Origin: Martinezella hainanensis
GTDB taxonomy: Bacteria; Pseudomonadota; Alphaproteobacteria; Rhizobiales; Rhizobiaceae
DNA: 64,000 nt
Direction of reading: 5' to 3'
Assembly: GCF_900094555.1 (NCBI RefSeq)
Contig: NZ_FMAC01000004.1
Location: 496,001-560,000 of the forward strand
Shown: piece by piece, positions 55,981-64,000 of the stretch
Position numbering within the stretch: position 1 is the stretch's first letter
Layout: the number at the start of each line of letters is the position of its first letter
The notes under the pieces: model-generated
Databases searched by the model: none
What the model was told of the DNA's origin: nothing
Seen by the model: the letters and a program-made list of their open reading frames with translations, nothing else
Translations under genes and position numbers: made by a program

Positions 55981-56139
55981 TCCTATTCCCTCTTAGAAGG
56001 CTCGCGTTTGTCGGGCGTCGATTAGTGGCATCGAAGCGGGCGGCCGTGCTCGTCGGCACGCCGAAGAACGGCGTTCCGCAAGGGATGGTCGGAATGTTGA
56101 AATTGTATTTTCTTTCCTCGCTTCACAATCGATGATGGA

Positions 56140-56230
56140 GTTGCCTCCTTTAATTTCGGGTAAAAATTAGTTCATTAGAAATTATAATTTAAATAAAATA
56201 TAACTAACTAAAATTAGAGGAAAATAAAAA
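56140..56230. other. A/T-rich stretch between the chemoreceptor and cheW
   Basis: A strongly A/T-rich segment within the 299-base gap (55981-56278), including AATTATAATTTAAATAAAA. It lies upstream of the chemoreceptor on the reverse strand and may hold its promoter and an UP-like element. No gene is seen in the gap. Confidence 0.4.
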
Positions 56231-56254
56231 ACCGCCGTGAAAGAGCGGCGGTTT
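56229..56254 (-). terminator. Intrinsic terminator of cheW
   Basis: AAACCGCCG and CGGCGGTTT form a 9-bp stem around an 8-base loop. On the reverse strand it is followed by a TTTTTTATTTT run, 24 bases after the cheW stop. Confidence 0.88.
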
Positions 56255-56278
56255 CTTAAAAAGGACTGTGCTGCGAAG

Positions 56279-56755
56279 TTATGCGGCGAGTTCGTCTGTT
56301 TCGTTTTCCTTGAACATCTTGGCGAGGTTCAGGAAGCAGATCATTCCGTTCTCGGTGGCGATGATGCCTTCGCAATAGGCGCGATCGAAGGAGGCTGTGA
56401 CTTCCGGAACCGGCTGCACCTGGCTGGAGGCGATCGTCAGGATGTCGGAAACGCGGTCGACCAGCATGCCGATGACCATATTGTGGACTTCGGCAACGAC
56501 GATGGCGCTGCGCTCATTGGCGACTGTGCTCTGCATGCCGAGCTTGTAGGCGAGGTCGATGATCGGGATGACCGAGCCGCGCAGGTTCATGACGCCGATG
56601 ACATCGGCCGGTGCGTGCGGGATCGGCGTTGATGGCGCCCAGCCGCGGATTTCGCGGATCGTGGTGGTCTTGACGCAGAATTCCTGATCATGCAGCCGGA
56701 AGGCAATGATCTCCAGAGTCTCGCCGCTGAAGCTGGTGGAATTGATCGTGGCCAT
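56279..56755 (-). CDS. cheW: Chemotaxis coupling protein CheW
   Basis: A 158-residue CheW from the start at 56755 (MATINSTSFS), preceded by GGGAAG; an earlier ATG at 56770 is possible. It has the coupling-protein core LEIIAFRLHDQEFCVKTTTIREIRGW, IPHAPADVIGVMNLRGSVIPIIDLAYKLG and GMLVDRVSDI. It links a receptor, plausibly the adjacent double-PAS protein, to CheA. It is a separate transcription unit from any main che operon. Confidence 0.93.
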   Translation of the reverse strand: MATINSTSFSGETLEIIAFRLHDQEFCVKTTTIREIRGWAPSTPIPHAPADVIGVMNLRGSVIPIIDLAYKLGMQSTVANERSAIVVAEVHNMVIGMLVDRVSDILTIASSQVQPVPEVTASFDRAYCEGIIATENGMICFLNLAKMFKENETDELAA

Positions 56756-56911
56756 GAACGTTCTTCCCATTGAACCGTGACGCCGAATCCGACGTGTTGT
56801 TGGCACGATAGAGCAAGAACATTGCTTAAACCTAAATCTATACAAGCTGTTTCGACTGTATAAGTAGGCAGAGCACGATGCCGGAAGCATGGGGTTGTAA
56901 AGGGAGACTTG

Positions 56912-57068
56912 GTCACCCGCCCTCGTGGTTCGAGATGGCCCTTTGGGCCTCGCCACCATGAGGGCTGGTCTTCTCGATCTGCCGGAGAGGAGAACGGTAA
57001 GCCGCATCAAAGATGTAGCTCACTCCATCCTCACCCTGAGCTTGTCGAAGGGCGAGGAGGCCTCGAGG
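56912..57068 (-). repeat. RIME-like repeat of the second family, copy 2
   Basis: Inverted relative to the copy at 33648. The reverse complement reads CCTCGCCCTTCGACAAGCTCAGGGTGAGG, ...AGCCCTCATGGTGGCGAGG... and ends TCGAACCACGAGGGCGGGTGACC (given here in pieces). It occupies most of the 329-base gap between cheW and arginase. Confidence 0.8.
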
Positions 57069-57084
57069 GAAAAATGAGCCGCCT

Positions 57085-58020
57085 TTAGGCGGCCCGGGTC
57101 GGACGATCGAAAATGCGCCGGCCAAAGAGGCTTGCCGCCATCTCCACGAGCACGCGGGCGCTCTTGCCGCGGTCATCGAGGAAGGGGTTGAGTTCGACGA
57201 GATCGAGCGAGGAGACGAGATTGCTGTCGGAGAGCATTTCCATGATGAGATGCGCCTCGCGATAGGTCGCGCCGCCCGGCACGGTCGTGCCCACGCCCGG
57301 CGCGATATCGGGATCGAGGAAATCGACATCGAAGCTCACATGCAGCAGGCCGTTGGCGGCACTGACGGTATCGAGCACCTTGCGCATGATGGCGGCAACA
57401 CCCTGTTCGTCGAGCGAGCGCATGTCGAAGACATTGACGCCGTGTTCGCGGATTTCCTCGCGCTCGCGCGGGTCGACGGAACGGATGCCGACCTGGAAGA
57501 CCTTCGTCGGATCGACCAGCGGCCGGCCGGCCGGCAACACGCCTTCAATCTCGGCCTCACCGCAATAGTAGGCAACAGGCATGCCATGAATATTGCCCGA
57601 GGGCGAGGTGGCGGGCGAATTGAAATCGGAGTGCGCGTCGAGCCAGAGCACGAAGAGCGGGCGACCGACTTCCGCCGCGTGGCGGGCCATGCCGGAGACG
57701 CTGCCCATGGAAAGACTGTGATCGCCGCCAAGGATCAACGGGAAGCTGCCGGAGGACGCGACGTCATAGACCTTTGCTTCGAGTGCGCGCGTGAAGGCGC
57801 CGACGATCTTCAAATTATGAGCGTGGGGATGCTCCGGCAGGTCTGTAGCCGCCGTCGGATGCAGGTCGCCGCTATCCGTGACGCGATGGCCAAGCTCGGT
57901 CAGTGTGGTTTCGATGCCGGCGATGCGGAGCGCCGTCGGACCCATGCCGGCGCCGCGGCGGCCGGAACCCTCCTCCAGGGGAACGCCGATCAGGGTAACG
58001 GGAGTGGATTGCGTATTCAT
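57085..58020 (-). CDS. rocF: Arginase
   Basis: Mn-dependent arginase, hydrolysing arginine to ornithine and urea, 311 residues from the start at 58020 (MNTQSTPVTL), chosen because CGGAG lies 8 bases upstream. Metal-binding motifs: GGDHSLSMG, DAHSDFNSP (DAHxD) with GNIHGMP, and SFDVDFLDPDIAPG. The VELNPFLDDRGKSA end supports arginase rather than agmatinase. The symbol could equally be arcA or speB-like in other naming schemes. Confidence 0.93.
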   Translation of the reverse strand: MNTQSTPVTLIGVPLEEGSGRRGAGMGPTALRIAGIETTLTELGHRVTDSGDLHPTAATDLPEHPHAHNLKIVGAFTRALEAKVYDVASSGSFPLILGGDHSLSMGSVSGMARHAAEVGRPLFVLWLDAHSDFNSPATSPSGNIHGMPVAYYCGEAEIEGVLPAGRPLVDPTKVFQVGIRSVDPREREEIREHGVNVFDMRSLDEQGVAAIMRKVLDTVSAANGLLHVSFDVDFLDPDIAPGVGTTVPGGATYREAHLIMEMLSDSNLVSSLDLVELNPFLDDRGKSARVLVEMAASLFGRRIFDRPTRAA

Positions 58021-58243
58021 CGGCATTGCTCCGAGGGTTAGAGGCTGTTGGCGCGCATTATCGATTTTCCGCATGACAGCAAAAAGATGGAAAATTGTCG
58101 AAAACTGACTGACTTTTGGCGATTTGGTCAATTCGATTGAGCAAAAATGACAAACCCACGGGTGACCCTGACATCAATCTCCCGGTTCGCCGAATAGCAA
58201 CGTGCGGATGGGGCGACTGATGAGGCGCGAGCGGATTTATGCT

Positions 58244-61200
58244 TCAATACTCATGTTCGTAGACAATGCCGGCTTCGCCGGCGCCGTCCGAACCCGCCGC
58301 ACCGCGCAGCTTCACGCCGCGCCCGACATTGAGATTGATGATCGCCTTGGTGTTGTTGGAAGCGCCCTGCTGCAGCTCGATATAGGTGCGTTTGTTCAGA
58401 TACTTGCCGGCGCCAACCTGCGCCTGGCCGTTCGCATCCGTCGAGATGTCCAGATCATCGACACCGAGATGGCTTCGCAGGCCTTCGAAGAGCGAGGTGG
58501 AGCGTCCGCCGGCCAGCTGGCTGGCGGCATCGGCAAGCTGGGCGATCTGCATGGCCGATAGTTTCGACATGGACTGGCCGAAGATCAGCTGCGCCAGCAC
58601 CTCGTCCTGCGGCAGCGCCGGCGACGAGGAAAAGCCGATCTGCGGGTCGGTTGCCAGACCGGTGACATCGACCGTTATCGTGGTGGAGCCTGCCGTCGAT
58701 GTCGCTTCCATGTTGAGCGCCGGCGTCAGGTCGCCGCCGAAAGTGATCTTGCTGGTATCGGTGAAATCCAGCCGGCGGCTCAAGATGGTCAGACGCCCGC
58801 GCCGCATGGTGAAACCGCCGGATACCACAGGCTCCGCCGCCGTGCCGCGCACCGTGATGCTGCCGCCGAGTTCGGCGTCGATGCCGCGGCCGCGCACGAA
58901 GATCTGCGAGGGTGCATCGAGTTGCAGGTCGATGCCGAGGGTGGTCGATTTGCTGCGCGGCGCCTCCGGCTTCTGGTCCTTGAACTGGGCGTTGACCGCA
59001 GCCGGCGCATTCTTGTGCTTGATGTTGATCTCCGACAGCGAGGCTGGCAACTTCTGCGGCACGGTAATCGATGCCTTGTTGATCCGTAGATTGCCGGTCA
59101 GCATCGGCGCGGTCATCAGCGGTCCCTTGATGCCGAGCGTGCCGTTGACGGTCGCGGCGACGAGGGTTCCGTCGACATAGGTCGCGTTGTTGAATTTCAT
59201 CTGAATATCGGCGGGGAAGCCGCTATCCGGGGTAATGCCCACTGTGCCGCTGCCGGAAATGCTGCCGCCGCTGGTGAGGTTGCCGCTCAACCGCGAGATG
59301 ACGGCCTGCCTGCCATCGAGTGTCACAGTGACGGCAAGGCCGCTGAGCGTCAGGTTTCGCCTGACATCGACCAGCTTGGCGCCGTCGGTAGTAATCGAGC
59401 CCGATATGGCGGGTGCCGCCGTCGTGCCGCCGATCTGCATGTCGATTTTCGCCGTACCCGTCATGACTAGGCCCTGGGCGGCCAGCTGGCCTGCCAAGGC
59501 GTCGAACGGCAGATTACCGGCAAACTTCAGCGCCATCGCCTTGTTGCCGGCAATGGCGACGGTGCCGCCGCCATTCAGCGCCAGGCCGCTCTGGCCGGTC
59601 AGGTTGGTGTTGATAGTCACGACGTTGTCGGCGAATTTGCCGTCGGCCTTGATGCCGAGCGGCGCGAGGCCAGCGGATTTCGTCTGGCTTGTTGCCGCCC
59701 CCGACCAATTGGTCTGGAAGACAACGGCGGGCGAGGTCGCCTTGCCGGTGACTGCCAGCGTGCCGGAGATGACGCCCTCCGCCGCAAGCGTCGGTGCAAA
59801 GACATTGGCAAGGCTCGCCGGCAGGTTGGCGATTTTTGCATTGATGTTCAGAGCCTGCCCGGCGGTGCCATCGACGGTCACCGAGCCGCCGCCGGTCTGG
59901 AGGGTCAGGCCGTTCAGCGAGGCGATGCCGTCCTTGATGACGACCTTCGTCGGCGATGCGAGCTTCACCGGTATCGTGCGCGGTGCGCCTGCAAACGAGT
60001 CGAGGTTTACCGTCGTCTGGCCGCCAGCCGTTTCGACGCTGCCGCGTGTCGTCAGCGGCGCGTTATCATAGGTCGATTTCAGATCGAAATCCGTGCGGCT
60101 GCCCTGCTGGGTAAAGGTCAGGTTGAGATCGGCGATGCGGTTGGCGCCGGAGGCGATCGTATCGGCGCGGATGCTGCCATTGGCGGAGAAGGCCTTGAGA
60201 TCATCGACGGCAAGTGCCACGGCCGGCTTGCTGATGATGAGATCGTCGCGGCGGATGCCGCTGCCGTTGGCATTGACTTTCAGGCCGATCTTGCCGTTGG
60301 CGCTGGCAATATCGAGCGAGCCCTTGAGGTCACCCTCGGCCTTCTGTCCGGCAAGTGCGGCCAGCAGGCTGAGATCCGGCAGGTCGAAGGTCAGTGTACC
60401 TGTCGGCTCGAAGCTCGGCGACAGATCCAGCTTGCCCTGCAGCTTGTTGGTGCCGATTTCGGCTGTCAGCGACGGAATGCTGGTGCGGCTATCCTTGGAA
60501 ACGGCGTCGGCAGTGATGCGGATCGGCTTGCCGTCGATCGCGCCGCTTGCTTGAACCTTCGCCTGTGGTGCCTTGGGGTCGGCGGTGCCGGTCACGTTGA
60601 CGTCGAGCGTATCCAGCAACCGTCCCGCCAGTTTGACATTGACGGCCTTGACCGTCGCGTCGATGCCGAGCGCGGAAAGCGGACCCTTGGCCTTGAGGCC
60701 GATATCGGCCTGTCCTTGCGCATTCGGGACCAGCTTGGAGAGGTCGAGCACCTTGCCCGATAGATCTGTGGTCAGCGACTGCTCATTGAGCGCGACATTG
60801 CCGTTGATCTCGGCAACGTTGGATTTCACCGCAAGATTGGAGAGCGTCATCTTGGTCGGCACCGTGCCCGCGACCTGGCCCTCCAGCGAAATCGTGCCCT
60901 CGAATTTGTCCGACACGCCATCCGGCAGCACGCCGGGCAGGGCGAAAAGCTTGAAATTACCCGTCAGCGCCTTGGACGACAGCGTGTACTTGCCGTTGAC
61001 CGTGCCGCCGATGCTGGCGCTTTCGAGCGTCGTATTGTTGAAGCCGATCGTATCGGGCGAGAGTTGCAGCGGTGCAGTCAGCGCAATCGGTGCACGGATG
61101 AGACGATTGAGGTCGGGACTGACGAAAGCTGTCTGACCGACGACGAGGCGAAGCTGCAGCGGACCGGACATGCCGTTGAGATTGAAGGCATCGCTTCTGG

Positions 61201-62428
61201 CGCTGAGATTGATCTGCCCGATATTGCCCTGCGGCGTGCTGGCGCTGTCGAGCGCGGCCTTGGCATCTATCTTCACCGATTGGGCAGCGCCCGTCAGCGC
61301 GATGTCGACCCGCGAAATCAAGGCGCGGACCTCGCCGTCTTCCATCGGCCAGCGGAAATCGACGGGACCGGAGGTGCCGATCAGATTGGCATTGAGGCTG
61401 TTGTTTCCGGCGGGATCGAGCGTGCCCGATGCGGCAAGCACGGCGCTGCCGGTGGCGAGATTGCCGGTCTGAATATCGATCTTGCCCTTGCCGTCGAAGG
61501 TTGCCGAGAGATCGATGGTGGTCTGGCCGGCAAAGAGCGCCCGCATGGTCGGCGGCAGCAGCGAATCGACGTCGCCGCCGCCCTTGACGTCGATGTGGTG
61601 CAGGCCGTCGGCCGAGAGGCTGTGGTGACCGCTGATGGCAACTGTCGGCTTGCCGTCGAGTGCCGCCTGCAGCTTGCCCGCCCAATTGGAGAGGGGGCCT
61701 TCGCCGGAAAGGTCGATATTGACGGCCGGGCCGCCCGGCAGGTGCAGAAGGCCGGCCAGCATGCCGTCGCGCGGCTCGGAAATCTGCGTCTTCAGTTTCA
61801 GCTGGTTCTCGGCCGGTGCGAAGGCGATATCGGCGGAAAGCTTGGCATCGGGCACATCATGCCTGGAGGCATTAAGCGTCAAACCCATGCTGCTGCTGTT
61901 TGCCTTGACGCTGCCATCGGCGGCCAGAATGAAATCCTGTCCGGCAACAGCCTGTCCGATGCGCAAGTCAGGCAGAGCGATCTTGCCGACATCGACGGCG
62001 ATGGGCAGGGAGAAACCGCTAGAGCTTGCCGGCTGCGTTGCCGGTGCGGGTGCGGCCGTCGAAACCGGCAGCCGTTGGAAATCGACGACATCGGCTGCGA
62101 CGCGATCGGCATGGAAGGTGCCGGTCAGCAAAGATAACGGAGACCAGTCGATGGCAAGGTTCTGCACCTTGGCATAGGGGCCTTTGGTGTCGGATACGGT
62201 GATCGAGCCGATCCTCAGATTGCCGTTCAGCAGTCCGGAGGGCGCGGCGATGGCGATGGTGCGATCCGGCGTCGAGGCAATCTTCGCCACCTGGTCGATC
62301 GCATAGCCGGTTGCGGAGGGTACCAGACCGACGACGAGCACAGCCGCAACCACGAGCAAAAGGATTGCCACGATCGCATAGGCGAGCCAGCGCACCAATT
62401 TCCCGAGGATTCGAATCAATATGCTCAT
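58244..62428 (-). CDS. tamB: Translocation and assembly module protein TamB
   Basis: A 1394-residue inner-membrane-anchored periplasmic protein. It has one N-terminal hydrophobic segment (LAYAIVAILLLVVAAVLVVGLV), a long repetitive beta-rich body and the C-terminal DUF490/TamB domain, with ILSRRLDFTDTSKITFGGDLTPALN, PALPQDEVLAQLIFGQS and a final KYLNKRTYIELQQG...GVKLRGAAGSDG segment. It probably bridges to TamA in the outer membrane for protein or lipid transport. It lies 65 bases downstream of tamA. Confidence 0.94.
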   Translation of the reverse strand: MSILIRILGKLVRWLAYAIVAILLLVVAAVLVVGLVPSATGYAIDQVAKIASTPDRTIAIAAPSGLLNGNLRIGSITVSDTKGPYAKVQNLAIDWSPLSLLTGTFHADRVAADVVDFQRLPVSTAAPAPATQPASSSGFSLPIAVDVGKIALPDLRIGQAVAGQDFILAADGSVKANSSSMGLTLNASRHDVPDAKLSADIAFAPAENQLKLKTQISEPRDGMLAGLLHLPGGPAVNIDLSGEGPLSNWAGKLQAALDGKPTVAISGHHSLSADGLHHIDVKGGGDVDSLLPPTMRALFAGQTTIDLSATFDGKGKIDIQTGNLATGSAVLAASGTLDPAGNNSLNANLIGTSGPVDFRWPMEDGEVRALISRVDIALTGAAQSVKIDAKAALDSASTPQGNIGQINLSARSDAFNLNGMSGPLQLRLVVGQTAFVSPDLNRLIRAPIALTAPLQLSPDTIGFNNTTLESASIGGTVNGKYTLSSKALTGNFKLFALPGVLPDGVSDKFEGTISLEGQVAGTVPTKMTLSNLAVKSNVAEINGNVALNEQSLTTDLSGKVLDLSKLVPNAQGQADIGLKAKGPLSALGIDATVKAVNVKLAGRLLDTLDVNVTGTADPKAPQAKVQASGAIDGKPIRITADAVSKDSRTSIPSLTAEIGTNKLQGKLDLSPSFEPTGTLTFDLPDLSLLAALAGQKAEGDLKGSLDIASANGKIGLKVNANGSGIRRDDLIISKPAVALAVDDLKAFSANGSIRADTIASGANRIADLNLTFTQQGSRTDFDLKSTYDNAPLTTRGSVETAGGQTTVNLDSFAGAPRTIPVKLASPTKVVIKDGIASLNGLTLQTGGGSVTVDGTAGQALNINAKIANLPASLANVFAPTLAAEGVISGTLAVTGKATSPAVVFQTNWSGAATSQTKSAGLAPLGIKADGKFADNVVTINTNLTGQSGLALNGGGTVAIAGNKAMALKFAGNLPFDALAGQLAAQGLVMTGTAKIDMQIGGTTAAPAISGSITTDGAKLVDVRRNLTLSGLAVTVTLDGRQAVISRLSGNLTSGGSISGSGTVGITPDSGFPADIQMKFNNATYVDGTLVAATVNGTLGIKGPLMTAPMLTGNLRINKASITVPQKLPASLSEINIKHKNAPAAVNAQFKDQKPEAPRSKSTTLGIDLQLDAPSQIFVRGRGIDAELGGSITVRGTAAEPVVSGGFTMRRGRLTILSRRLDFTDTSKITFGGDLTPALNMEATSTAGSTTITVDVTGLATDPQIGFSSSPALPQDEVLAQLIFGQSMSKLSAMQIAQLADAASQLAGGRSTSLFEGLRSHLGVDDLDISTDANGQAQVGAGKYLNKRTYIELQQGASNNTKAIINLNVGRGVKLRGAAGSDGAGEAGIVYEHEY

Positions 62429-62493
62429 GAAAGCGACAGTAACCCCAATTTTATAACCGTGTGCTGAAACGCCCGCGACAACTATACGGTTTG

Positions 62494-64000
62494 TCAGAAA
62501 GCCTGGCCGATGCCGGCGTAGATGCCATAAGATGTGCCGTTGTCATATTTCTTCAACGGCACGGCGACATCGAGCCTGATCGGGCCGAAGGGCGTAGCGT
62601 AGCGCAGGCCGACGCCAGCGCCAATGCGCAGATCGGAAAAGTCGGGGAAGGCGGTGTCGGTGACGCTGCCCATGTCGACGAAGGGCACGACTCCGATCGT
62701 GTCGGTGATCTTCACGCGGGCTTCGAAGGAGGCCGTCACGTAGGAGCGTCCGCCCGTTTCGTCACCATTGGAGTTATAGGGCGAGATCTCCTGATAGCTG
62801 TAGCCGCGCACCGAGCCACCGCCGCCGGCATAGAAGCGCCGAGTGGCGGGAATGTCGTCGATGCTGTTTGCGCCCAGCAATGTACCGGCGGAGAGCTTGC
62901 CGGCAAAGACGACGTTATTGTTGGCGCCGACGCCCTTATAGCCACTGATCGATCCTTCGAAGGAGCTGAAGATTGAGCCGCCCATCGCCTCATAGCTTGG
63001 CTTGGCGCTGATCGAGGCGCGATAGCCTTCGGTCGGGTCCAGCTTGTTGTCGCGCGTGTCGCGGACATATTCGAGTGGGATCGCAATCGTCAGGTAATTG
63101 TGTTTTCCGAAGGCGTCGGTCGTGTCTCTTTCGTAAGACACTTCACCGCCGGCGGAAACGGTATCTTGGTCGTTGATTTCGTAGGCGAGACCGCCGCTCG
63201 CCGTCACGGTGTCGGCGTCGTAGGCGTCCGGATGCAGGCTCTGCATCTTGAGGGCTGCGGTAAAGGTCGCCGAGGGATAGAAGGTTGCCGGCCGGACATA
63301 GGTAATGCCGGCGGTGTAATCGAGCTTTCCGACATCCGTGGTTTCGCCGATGCGGGAGACGGATCCTTCGATGCGCAGCGAGTCGGCACGGCCGGTCAGA
63401 TTGCGGTGTCCCCAATAGCCGCTCAGGCCGAAACCGTCGATTGTGGAATATTGCGCGCCGGCGCCGAAGAAGCGCTGCTTGCCTTCCGAGACCTCGATGG
63501 TCGTCGGGATGCTGCCGTCAGGCGCCAGCTTGTTGGCCTCACGGATGGTGACGCTGGAGAAGACACCGAGCTTCCTCAGGCGATCCGACGCCTTTTTCAA
63601 TTCGTCCGGCGAGTAGGGCTTGCCTTCGTTGATGCGGGCATAGCGCTTGATGAAATCCGGATCGACCGATTTCTGGCCGGTGACACCGACATTGCCGAAG
63701 GGAGCGACGGGGCCGCTCTCGACCTGCAGCGAAACGTCGACGGTATTGCTCGCATGGTCGGCAACGACATCACGCTTGTCGAGCTTGGCGAGCGGATGAC
63801 CCTCATTCTTGAAATCGGCGACCATCTTGTCGCCTGCCTTCAGAATGGTCAGCGAGCCGGCATCGCCGCCGCGCACGAGACCATAATTAGCCGGGTCCAG
63901 CCGGGCGGCGTCGCCGAGCAGGTTGATCCTGCCGAGTTTGAAGACGGGGCCGGGATCGACGCTGATCGTGACGGCAACCGGCTTGGCGCGGCTGAAGGTC
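62494..64000 (-). CDS. tamA: Outer-membrane Omp85-family protein TamA, 5' truncated by window edge
   Basis: The frame stays open to the window end (502 codons visible), so the N-terminus is missing. The part nearest the edge (PVAVTISVDPGPVFKLGRINLLG) and the following region are POTRA domains, followed by an Omp85 beta-barrel with the VRGYSYQEISP (VRGY/F) conserved motif and a C-terminal aromatic end (GIYAGIGQAF). It is the outer-membrane partner of TamB, encoded just downstream. Confidence 0.94.
   Translation of the reverse strand, partial: TFSRAKPVAVTISVDPGPVFKLGRINLLGDAARLDPANYGLVRGGDAGSLTILKAGDKMVADFKNEGHPLAKLDKRDVVADHASNTVDVSLQVESGPVAPFGNVGVTGQKSVDPDFIKRYARINEGKPYSPDELKKASDRLRKLGVFSSVTIREANKLAPDGSIPTTIEVSEGKQRFFGAGAQYSTIDGFGLSGYWGHRNLTGRADSLRIEGSVSRIGETTDVGKLDYTAGITYVRPATFYPSATFTAALKMQSLHPDAYDADTVTASGGLAYEINDQDTVSAGGEVSYERDTTDAFGKHNYLTIAIPLEYVRDTRDNKLDPTEGYRASISAKPSYEAMGGSIFSSFEGSISGYKGVGANNNVVFAGKLSAGTLLGANSIDDIPATRRFYAGGGGSVRGYSYQEISPYNSNGDETGGRSYVTASFEARVKITDTIGVVPFVDMGSVTDTAFPDFSDLRIGAGVGLRYATPFGPIRLDVAVPLKKYDNGTSYGIYAGIGQAF

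Overview
The window reads as chromosomal DNA of a Rhizobiales bacterium, most likely Rhizobium or a close relative. The grounds are: high G+C codon use; a TCA-cycle cluster in the order mdh-sucC-sucD-sucA-sucB-lpdA; an F1-only ATP synthase operon (atpHAGDC) downstream of priA; an NAD-linked molybdenum formate dehydrogenase operon (fdsGBA-fdhD-fdsD); and several families of palindromic intergenic repeats resembling rhizobial mosaic elements (RIME-like). The assignment comes from reading the sequence; no database search was possible.

Layout. 1-12.4 kb: TCA-cycle genes. A DUF1579-like gene sits between sucC and sucD. Four genes (a DUF4241-like secreted protein, a small secreted protein, an SDR and a LysE-type exporter) sit between sucB and lpdA. 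12.5-19.5 kb: a periplasmic M16 peptidase, a DUF2867-like protein, two tandem TraB/GumN-like secreted proteins, and xerC. 19.7-23.5 kb: a membrane acyltransferase, an AAA ATPase, a uridine-kinase-like protein, a GNAT acetyltransferase and a small hypothetical protein. 23.5-25.6 kb: a short accessory segment bounded by two divergent direct repeats. It holds a putative lipoprotein, the 5' remnant of an F420-reductase-like gene, and an SDR divergent from an HxlR regulator.

25.6-33.6 kb: priA, a small membrane protein and atpHAGDC, closed by a good terminator. 33.9-38.7 kb: a LysR regulator divergent from a three-gene catabolic operon (iron-type alcohol dehydrogenase, aldehyde dehydrogenase, enolase-superfamily enzyme). 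38.8-41.3 kb: an OafA-type acyltransferase, and an FMN reductase divergent from soxR with a clear SoxR-type promoter. 41.3-45 kb: glpD and glpR, an SDR and an ArsR regulator. 45-54.3 kb: a LysR regulator, the fds formate dehydrogenase operon and an OFA-family (oxalate/formate-type) transporter. 54.3-58 kb: a soluble double-PAS chemoreceptor, cheW and arginase. 58.2-64 kb: tamB and tamA, the latter cut by the window end.

The strongest regulatory signals are: a SoxR box inside a 19-bp promoter spacer (40770-40800); a perfect 10-bp-arm palindrome downstream of the fds LysR gene (45950-45970); overlapping inverted repeats between the SDR and the HxlR gene (25044-25080); and a 17-bp-stem hairpin after lpdA (12425-12463). 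The strongest structural signal is a pair of nearly identical 50-base inverted arms between fdsA and fdhD whose internal hairpins carry compensatory base changes. Two mosaic-repeat copies begin exactly at the TAG stop codon of the upstream gene. No clear novel defence or mobile system was found. The least explained protein-coding content is the secreted pair at 8.1-9.4 kb and the ADH/ALDH/enolase operon at 34.9-38.7 kb.
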